In this document: positions 1-4,726 of the stretch, in pieces | Layout of the letters: each line of letters opens with the position of its first letter | How positions within the stretch are numbered: position 1 is the first letter of the stretch | Assembly: GCA_003142495.1 (NCBI GenBank) | Contig: PLMM01000295.1 | Location: forward strand, 1-6,355 | Length of the DNA stretch: 6,355 nucleotides | Direction of reading: 5' to 3' | Source: Gemmatimonadota bacterium | GTDB lineage: Bacteria > Gemmatimonadota > Gemmatimonadetes > Gemmatimonadales > Gemmatimonadaceae | Made by a program: the position numbers and the translations under genes | Notes under the pieces: model-generated | What the model saw: the letters and a program-made list of their open reading frames with translations, nothing else | What the model was told of the DNA's origin: nothing | The model's database searches: none

Positions 1-36
1 GCGGGGTGGCTGTTCTTGCTGCGGCTCATGGGCTGA
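1..36 (+). CDS. 3' end of an unidentified plus-strand gene (partial)
   Basis: Frame 1 is open from the window edge and ends at TGA 34-36, giving the residues AGWLFLLRLMG. Every one of the 11 codons ends in G or C, which matches the third-position bias of the clear genes here. The sequence becomes visibly richer in A and T just after this stop, as expected when coding sequence ends. The residues are hydrophobic and could be the end of a membrane segment, but too little is visible to name a product. If real, the gene converges on rmuC with a gap of about 52 bases (37-88), in which I see only a weak, mismatched stem and no convincing terminator. The alternative open frame (3-95) has poor third-position bias and is less likely. 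Confidence 0.35.
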   Translation, partial: AGWLFLLRLMG

Positions 37-88
37 CCTTTGAAATGATTATTGATCGTGCGTGCAAGAAGCATACGTCTGACGCGGG

Positions 89-1294
89 CTACTGAATTGG
101 CGAATCCTCACTTGACGCGGGGAGGGCAGGGGTTCCCGCGCGCTCAGGCCCGCGCAGCGCGTCGATCTTCTCGAGCACGCTGTCGAGCTTCCTGCGCCGC
201 GTCGTCGTGAGCGACTCGTACGACTCCTGCAGCCCGTCGATGCTCTTCTTGATCTTGTCGAACGATTCCTTGAATGTCCACCACTCCTTCTTGAACTCGG
301 CATGCAGCCCGAGAATGTCCGATGTGGTCTGCGCGAACGTGAAGTTGTCCATCGCCTGCCGCACCACCACGAGCACCGCGTAGAGCGTGAACGGCGAGCA
401 GATCACGACTTTGTTCCTGAGCGCGCCATCGATCGCGGTCGGGTCGCACTCGTTGAGAAAGCCGAGCACGCGCTCGTTGGGGACAAAGAGAATCGCGTAG
501 TCGACGGTCTTTTCCGTCGCGTCGATGTATCCGCGCTCGTGCACCTGCTTGATCGCCTTCTGCACGTCCTTCCGGAACTGCTCCGCGCTCGCCCTCCTGT
601 CGGTGTCGCTCGTGCACTCGAACCATGCGAGGTAGCTGGTGAGCGGGAACTTCACGTCCATGTTGAGCGTGAGACCATTCGGAAGATCGAAGGTGAAGTC
701 GGGGCGACACCCTGAAATCATCGTGACCTGCTTTCGGTAGTTGATCCCCTCCACCAACCCCGCCGCGCGCAACACATCTTCCGCGAGTCGCTCTCCCCAC
801 TGCCCACGCGCGGTCGGATTCGAGAGGATGCCACGCAGCTGATCCGCGGAGCTGCTCAGCTTCGCGGTCGCACTCGACGCATCGACGAGCTGCTTCGACA
901 GCTCTCCATACTTCTCGGCGCGAACCTTCTCGAGCTCGTTGACCAGGAGGCTCACCCTTTCCAGCTTCGCGTTCATCGTCTCGAGCGACTGATCGATCAA
1001 TCCCTTCTTCGTCTCGAGCCCAGCCTGATTGTCCGCGGTGTATCTCGAGAGCGAATCGCGCGCGGCCTCGTTGAGCTGCTTGACGCCGCCGGTGATCAGA
1101 TCAAACGTCAGCGCCTTCACTGAGTCGCGCATGTTGCTCGTGAGGAGCTCCACCTCCTTCGTCTTCGTCGCCTCGGCTGCCCGCACCAGCTCCTGCGCGA
1201 GCGCCGCCGTGTCGCGCTGCCTGAGGCGCGCGACGAGCCAGAAGATGATGATGCCGGCCGCAAGACCGGCAACGAACGCGAACAGAAGCTCCAT
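89..1294 (-). CDS. rmuC: RmuC family protein (DNA recombination protein RmuC homologue)
   Basis: This 401-residue protein matches the RmuC family in length and layout. Residues 2-20 form an N-terminal membrane anchor, and residues 30-155 are a charged helical region that looks like a coiled coil. The conserved domain follows: GQWGERLAEDVL at 164-175, then RPDFTFDLPNG and NMDVKFPLTSY at about 197-221. The pair Pro198-Asp199 and Asp213-x-Lys215 fits the PD-(D/E)xK nuclease-like core proposed for RmuC. A second helical stretch (330-381) and a polar tail end the protein. RmuC is known genetically for limiting recombination at short inverted repeats and has been linked to phage defence; its biochemical activity is not firmly established. 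The ATG at 1294 places the anchor directly at the N terminus. I see no strong Shine-Dalgarno sequence before it. The gene stands alone on this strand and is divergent from the lipoprotein gene at 1425. Confidence 0.93.
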   Translation of the reverse strand: MELLFAFVAGLAAGIIIFWLVARLRQRDTAALAQELVRAAEATKTKEVELLTSNMRDSVKALTFDLITGGVKQLNEAARDSLSRYTADNQAGLETKKGLIDQSLETMNAKLERVSLLVNELEKVRAEKYGELSKQLVDASSATAKLSSSADQLRGILSNPTARGQWGERLAEDVLRAAGLVEGINYRKQVTMISGCRPDFTFDLPNGLTLNMDVKFPLTSYLAWFECTSDTDRRASAEQFRKDVQKAIKQVHERGYIDATEKTVDYAILFVPNERVLGFLNECDPTAIDGALRNKVVICSPFTLYAVLVVVRQAMDNFTFAQTTSDILGLHAEFKKEWWTFKESFDKIKKSIDGLQESYESLTTTRRRKLDSVLEKIDALRGPERAGTPALPASSEDSPIQ

Positions 1295-1424
1295 GAGTGG
1301 GTATCCCGGTCAGGGCGTGGCAGATTGTTGGAATGGCGTCTGGAGAGCAAGATAGGGAGGGGCGCCGACGGTCGCATGAGCCCCCATGCGCGCGCGGTCA
1401 CGATTTCCTCTACTCGAGTGGTCT
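1295..1424. promoter_or_regulatory. Divergent intergenic region, presumed promoters of rmuC and the lipoprotein gene
   Basis: This non-coding gap lies between two genes read outward, so both promoters should be here or start just inside it. For the plus-strand gene, TTGTTG (1325-1330) followed 18 bases later by AAGATA (1349-1354) is a weak sigma-70-like candidate. GGGAGGGG (1355-1362) resembles a Shine-Dalgarno sequence but is too far from any in-frame start to serve as one. GAG at 1416-1418 is 6 bases before ATG 1425 and is the better-placed ribosome signal. I see no clear -35/-10 pair for rmuC and no strong operator-like palindrome. The assignment rests mainly on gene orientation. Confidence 0.4.
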
Positions 1425-2534
1425 ATGCCGATGATCGCACTCCGCGCACGAACCGCTGCGCTCCTTGCCATCCTGCTTGCGCTCCTTGCGTCGACCGCGT
1501 GCGGGTCGGATGCGAGCGGCCCGCGTGCGAAGAGCCGCACGTACCTCATGGGCTTCTCGAATTTCCCGCCGGCTCCGGATGCGGCGCTCCAGCGACGCAG
1601 CGTGCAGCTGTGGAACACGCGCTCCGACGCGGCCATTCTGCACATCGACCCACCATGGGAGTCGTTGCTCGCGGGCGGCGATCCGGATTTCATCGTGAGT
1701 CAGACGATTCTTCCGCTCACGAGCGTCTACGCCTCGCTCGGCAAGCAAGTCGTGATCGAGACCGACCTCACGAATGGAATTGATCGGGCAGCCGAGTCGC
1801 CGGCGCTGCTCGCGCTCGGGCACAGCATCACGGAGGACACGGTGCAGAAGGTCTATCGGCGCTACGCACTGTCGGTCGCGCGGCTCGCTGCGCCGCAGTA
1901 TCTCGGGCTGGCGTCCGAAACGAATCTCATTCGGCTCGCATCGAGCCCTGCCGTGTACGCGGCGGTCGTGCGCATGACGAACGACGCGGCGGCCGACATT
2001 CGCAGCGCGGGGAATCAGACGCCGCTTTACGTGAGCGTGCAGGTGGATGTCGCGTGGGGCCGGCTCGGCTTGAGCGGGCCGACGGCATTCGTCGGCATCG
2101 ACCGGGACCGCGCCGATTTTCCGTTCATCAACGTGCTTGGCCTCTCGGCGTATCCCTATCTCGCGGGGTATACCGATCCGAGTCAGGTGCCAGATGATTA
2201 CTTCTCGCGCCTCGCGGGCACGCCGGCGTTGCGCGAGCTGGTGACTGAGGGCGGATGGTCATCGGCGAACATCGGCGCGGTGCACTCGTCCGCTGAGCTC
2301 CAGGCCGCGTGGATCGATCGCGCCTCGACGCTCCTCGACAACGCGCACGCGATCGCGTGGTTCCAGCTCGACTTCACTGACATCAATCTCGCCGCCTTCG
2401 GGCTGCCCGCGGACGATCCGCAGGTGGCGCCGTTCGTCTTCATTGGACTCGTCGACACGGTTCTCGCTCCCAAGCCCGCGCTCGCCACCTGGGACAGCGT
2501 CTTCGCGCGCCAGCACTCGCCGGCATCACCTTGA
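1425..2534 (+). CDS. Predicted lipoprotein with a glycoside-hydrolase-like TIM barrel (clan GH-A type), family unknown
   Basis: From ATG 1425 the product is 369 residues. An in-frame ATG at 1386 would add 13 residues and make an unusually long signal n-region, and GAG at 1416-1418 is well placed for 1425; ATG 1431 is also possible. Residues 1-26 form a lipoprotein signal ending LLASTAC, with Cys26 as the lipidated residue; Ser at -3 is atypical. The rest reads as eight successive beta strands: YLMGFSNF, AAILHID, VVIETDL, YLGLASETN, LYVSVQVD, VLGLSAYPY, RELVTEGGW and IAWFQLDF. Glu165 (in ASETN, strand 4) and Glu275 (in TEGGW, strand 7) sit where clan GH-A enzymes carry the acid/base and the nucleophile. 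A Tyr in strand 6 and a Trp in strand 8 also fit. The fold call is inference from pattern; substrate and family are unknown, so it may be an extracytoplasmic glycosidase or a non-catalytic relative. The gene is single and its end overlaps the converging hydrolase gene by 9 bases. Confidence 0.8.
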   Translation: MPMIALRARTAALLAILLALLASTACGSDASGPRAKSRTYLMGFSNFPPAPDAALQRRSVQLWNTRSDAAILHIDPPWESLLAGGDPDFIVSQTILPLTSVYASLGKQVVIETDLTNGIDRAAESPALLALGHSITEDTVQKVYRRYALSVARLAAPQYLGLASETNLIRLASSPAVYAAVVRMTNDAAADIRSAGNQTPLYVSVQVDVAWGRLGLSGPTAFVGIDRDRADFPFINVLGLSAYPYLAGYTDPSQVPDDYFSRLAGTPALRELVTEGGWSSANIGAVHSSAELQAAWIDRASTLLDNAHAIAWFQLDFTDINLAAFGLPADDPQVAPFVFIGLVDTVLAPKPALATWDSVFARQHSPASP

Positions 2535-4202
2535 AGGTGCGCGCTTCCTCTGCCACACGGTCTTTCCGCCTACGATCGTTCTGATCACGCGCAGCTTTCG
2601 CAGATCGCGCGGCGCCGTCGCGTACGGATCGCCCGAGAGCACCGTGAAGTCTGCGGCGCGTCCCACCGTGATCGCGCCGAGCTCGTTCTCCTCGAACGCC
2701 GCGTACGCGGGCCCCGCTGTCATGCTGCGCAGCGCCACATCGACGCTCACGCGCTCATTCGGCTGCCACCCGGCCACCGGAGTTCCATCCGCGCCGCTCC
2801 GCGTCACCATCGAGAAGAGCGTCGCGATCGGATCGCCCGTGTCGCTCGCCGGATAGTCCGTGCCGCTCGCTATTCGCGCGCCGCTCGTCACGAAGTCGCG
2901 CGTGCGCTCCACCCAGTGCACGCGCGCGCTCCCAACCCTCGCTTCCGCGAAGCGGCTGTACTCGCCCACGAACACCGGCTGGATCGACGCGATCACGCCG
3001 AGCGACTTGAAGCGCGCGAGCTGATCGTCCGACACGAGCGACGCGTGCTCGTCGCGGAATCTCAGTTCGCGCGTGCGTGGCTCCGCGCGCGCGAAGGCAT
3101 CGAGCAACCTCCGGTTCGCCTCGTCGCCAATCGCGTGCACGTTCACCTGAAAGCCGCGCGCGATGCAGAGCGTGATGATCGAGTCGAGCTCGGCGTCGCT
3201 CACGAGGGAGAGACCGCGCTTCCCCGGCTCGTCGGCGTACGCATCATGAAGCTGCGCGCCGCGGGAGCCGAGCGCGCCGTCGAGCACGATCTTGATGCTG
3301 CGAATGGTGAGGAGATCGTTGATGTCGCCGATGCGCGTGCCCGCCGCGAGCGTTTGCGTGAGAGTGGAGTCCTGCGCCGCCGCCATCACGTACATGCGCG
3401 CCGAGAGCTCGCCCCGCTCGGCGAGCGACTTCCACACGCGCAGCACCGGGAGATCCGCGGACGCATCGTGCACGCTCGTGAGCCCCCACGCCGCGTACTG
3501 CGCGAGCGCGGCGCGTAGCTGGCGCTCGATGCTAGCCGGCGTCTCGCTCGGCATCGCGCGCGTGACGAGCGACATCGCCGAGTCGAGAAAGATCCCTGTG
3601 AGCGCGCCGCCCCCGTCGCGCATGATGCGACCGCCGGACGGATCGGCGCGATTGGCCTCGATGTTCGCCAGCGCGAGCGCGCGGCCGTTCACCCAGATCG
3701 CGTGACCATCGATGCGATCGAGCATCACCGGATGGCCGGCGCTCACGCGATCGAGCTCCACAGCGGTCGGAAAGTTTGGCGGCGTCCAGAACGCCTGGTC
3801 CCACCCCGAACCGCGAATCCACGCGCCCGCGGGCGCCTTGCGCGCGGCCGCGGCGACTCGTCGCAGCACCTCGGCCTTGGACACGCCGTGCAGATCCATC
3901 GTCTCGAGCTGTTGGCCGAGGAAGAGGGGATGCGCGTGCGCGTCGGCGAAGCCGGGGAGGATGAAGCCGGCGATCGCGATGTGTCGCGAATGCCGGTTGT
4001 CTAGCACGGAGTCGACGTGCGCGATACTCCCGACGGCGGAGATCGCGCCGTCCTGCACGCCAATGGCGTGCACGCGACTGTTGTTCGAGTCGAGCGTGAT
4101 GAAGGTGCCGGTGTAGATGGTGCCGGCGCCGCGCAACTGTGCGAGCGCGGGAGCTCGCGCGCTCGCGAGTGCGAGCGCGAGGAGCAGTGCGCGCGCTACC
4201 AC
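2526..4202 (-). CDS. Exported amidohydrolase family 3 protein (YtcJ-like metal-dependent hydrolase)
   Basis: From GTG 4202 the product is 558 residues, a usual length for YtcJ-type amidohydrolases. Residues 1-21 are a signal peptide ending ALA before Gln22, so the enzyme is probably periplasmic. The metal-site motifs appear in order: His89-x-His91 in GFADAHAHP (strand 1), Lys304 in IKIVLDGALGSRGA (the likely carboxylated lysine), His356 in NVHAIGDEAN, His386 in RDEHASL and Asp449 in SGTDYP. This is a complete set for a binuclear centre. The C-terminal composite domain is intact (AITVGRAADFTVLSGDPY). RDEHASL departs slightly from the common R-I-E-H-A-Q form. Family members hydrolyse C-N bonds, for example in N-substituted formamides, but the substrate here cannot be read from sequence. 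The GTG start overlaps the cytochrome stop by 7 bases (GTGGTAG), which implies translational coupling. The open frame continues upstream to 4418 but lies inside the cytochrome gene, and the signal peptide supports GTG 4202. Confidence 0.9.
   Translation of the reverse strand: MVARALLLALALASARAPALAQLRGAGTIYTGTFITLDSNNSRVHAIGVQDGAISAVGSIAHVDSVLDNRHSRHIAIAGFILPGFADAHAHPLFLGQQLETMDLHGVSKAEVLRRVAAAARKAPAGAWIRGSGWDQAFWTPPNFPTAVELDRVSAGHPVMLDRIDGHAIWVNGRALALANIEANRADPSGGRIMRDGGGALTGIFLDSAMSLVTRAMPSETPASIERQLRAALAQYAAWGLTSVHDASADLPVLRVWKSLAERGELSARMYVMAAAQDSTLTQTLAAGTRIGDINDLLTIRSIKIVLDGALGSRGAQLHDAYADEPGKRGLSLVSDAELDSIITLCIARGFQVNVHAIGDEANRRLLDAFARAEPRTRELRFRDEHASLVSDDQLARFKSLGVIASIQPVFVGEYSRFAEARVGSARVHWVERTRDFVTSGARIASGTDYPASDTGDPIATLFSMVTRSGADGTPVAGWQPNERVSVDVALRSMTAGPAYAAFEENELGAITVGRAADFTVLSGDPYATAPRDLRKLRVIRTIVGGKTVWQRKRAPSR
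4141..4179 (-). repeat. Three-arm inverted/direct repeat able to form two competing hairpins
   Basis: GCGAGCGCG occurs at 4141-4149 and again at 4171-4179, and its exact reverse complement CGCGCTCGC lies between them at 4158-4166. The middle arm can pair perfectly over 9 bases with either outer arm, leaving a 4-base loop (4167-4170) or an 8-base loop (4150-4157). In the mRNA the structure begins about 24 bases after the GTG start of the amidohydrolase, within its signal-peptide codons. It could slow ribosomes or tune expression of that gene. It could equally be a by-product of GC-rich codons for an Ala/Leu/Arg/Ser-rich signal peptide. Confidence 0.5.
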
Positions 4203-4711
4203 GATTCCGTCGGGGCGTCCTTCGGCGCTGGGAGCAACTTGATGTACGCGACGAGCCGCCAGATCATCGCGGGTTGCAGCACCCCGCCGAACGCCGGCAT
4301 CCCCTTCGGGCGCCCCTCCGCGATCGAGCGATAGATGTCCGCATCCGCACCGCCATATCGCCAGCGACCGTCGGTGAGACTCGGCCCCACCGCGCCAACC
4401 GCGCCGCCACCGTGGCATCCATCGCAGTTCATGCCCGTGAAGAGCGTCGCGCCGGCATCCGCGGCCTTCGCGTCATGCGCTGCAGAGTTCGTGAACCGCT
4501 CCGGCGGCGGCGCGATCCCGCCGGCGAAAATGCGGTCGTCGTGACGCGAGATGACGAGCGCGTTGGTAGTCGTTGCTGATGTCGAGGTCATTGCGGCGCC
4601 GGATGAATCAGACGTCGTCACAGCCGGAATGCCTTTCTGCTCTCTGCACGCGACACTCGCAAGCACGAACACTGCCAGCATCGCGCGCGATCGCGAAGGA
4701 AGAGTTTTCAT
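4196..4711 (-). CDS. c-type cytochrome lipoprotein, probable electron acceptor of the PQQ dehydrogenase (XoxG/cytochrome cL-like)
   Basis: This is a 171-residue single-haem cytochrome c. Residues 1-21 form an export signal leading to Cys22 (VLASVAC), a probable lipoprotein site with atypical Ser at -3. A Ser/Thr/Ala-rich flexible stretch (about 31-50) follows and could tether the haem domain away from the membrane. Haem attachment is at Cys96-x-x-Cys99-His100, with His100 as axial ligand. GPSLTDGRWRYG (109-120) and the distal ligand Met138 in KGMPAFGG follow, then the C-terminal helix IWRLVAYIKLL. The order GP-x-L-x-D, W-x-Y, G-M is like cytochromes that serve methanol dehydrogenases. ATG 4711 is supported by GGAGG at 4725-4721. 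The gene starts 15 bases after the dehydrogenase stop, and its own stop overlaps the next gene's start. Electron transfer from the upstream quinoprotein to this protein and on to a terminal oxidase is inferred from context. Confidence 0.9.
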   Translation of the reverse strand: MKTLPSRSRAMLAVFVLASVACREQKGIPAVTTSDSSGAAMTSTSATTTNALVISRHDDRIFAGGIAPPPERFTNSAAHDAKAADAGATLFTGMNCDGCHGGGAVGAVGPSLTDGRWRYGGADADIYRSIAEGRPKGMPAFGGVLQPAMIWRLVAYIKLLPAPKDAPTESW

Positions 4712-4720
4712 CTGTGTTTT

Positions 4721-4725
4721 CCTCC
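4721..4725 (-). promoter_or_regulatory. Ribosome binding site of the cytochrome c gene
   Basis: On the minus strand GGAGG is followed by nine bases (AAAACACAG) and then ATG 4711. It lies one base after the dehydrogenase stop codon (TAG, 4729-4727), so a ribosome finishing the upstream gene covers this site. It is the clearest Shine-Dalgarno sequence in the window and fixes the start of the cytochrome gene. Confidence 0.8.
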
Positions 4726-4726
4726 G

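Noticed and set aside
55..77. Possible hairpin terminator CGTGCGTGC-AAGAA-GCATACG beyond the rmuC stop
   Set aside because: Only three Watson-Crick pairs stand next to the loop before wobble and mismatch, and there is no T-run on either strand, so it is not a convincing terminator.
3..95. Alternative open frame 3-95 (plus) as the tail of the left-edge gene
   Set aside because: Many of its codons end in A or T, unlike every clear gene here, whereas frame 1 has G or C at all third positions until its stop at 34-36.
302..715. Open plus-strand frame opposite rmuC (and the minus-strand frame 144-800)
   Set aside because: These are shadow frames created by high GC content. They are rich in Arg, Val and His with no recognisable domain, and rmuC fully explains the stretch.
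1386..1424. ATG 1386 as the start of the lipoprotein gene
   Set aside because: It would put 13 more residues, including LLEW, before the signal peptide and lacks a placed Shine-Dalgarno. ATG 1425 has GAG 6 bases upstream. It is not fully excluded.
2916..3518. 200-codon plus-strand frame opposite the amidohydrolase
   Set aside because: It is an antisense shadow of a gene with all its family motifs, its composition is Arg/Glu/Ala-rich low-complexity, and no ribosome site was seen.
4203..4418. N-terminal extension of the amidohydrolase to an ATG-like start at 4418
   Set aside because: The added 72 residues lie wholly inside the cytochrome gene in another frame and are rich in Arg and Gly. A good signal peptide begins exactly at GTG 4202.
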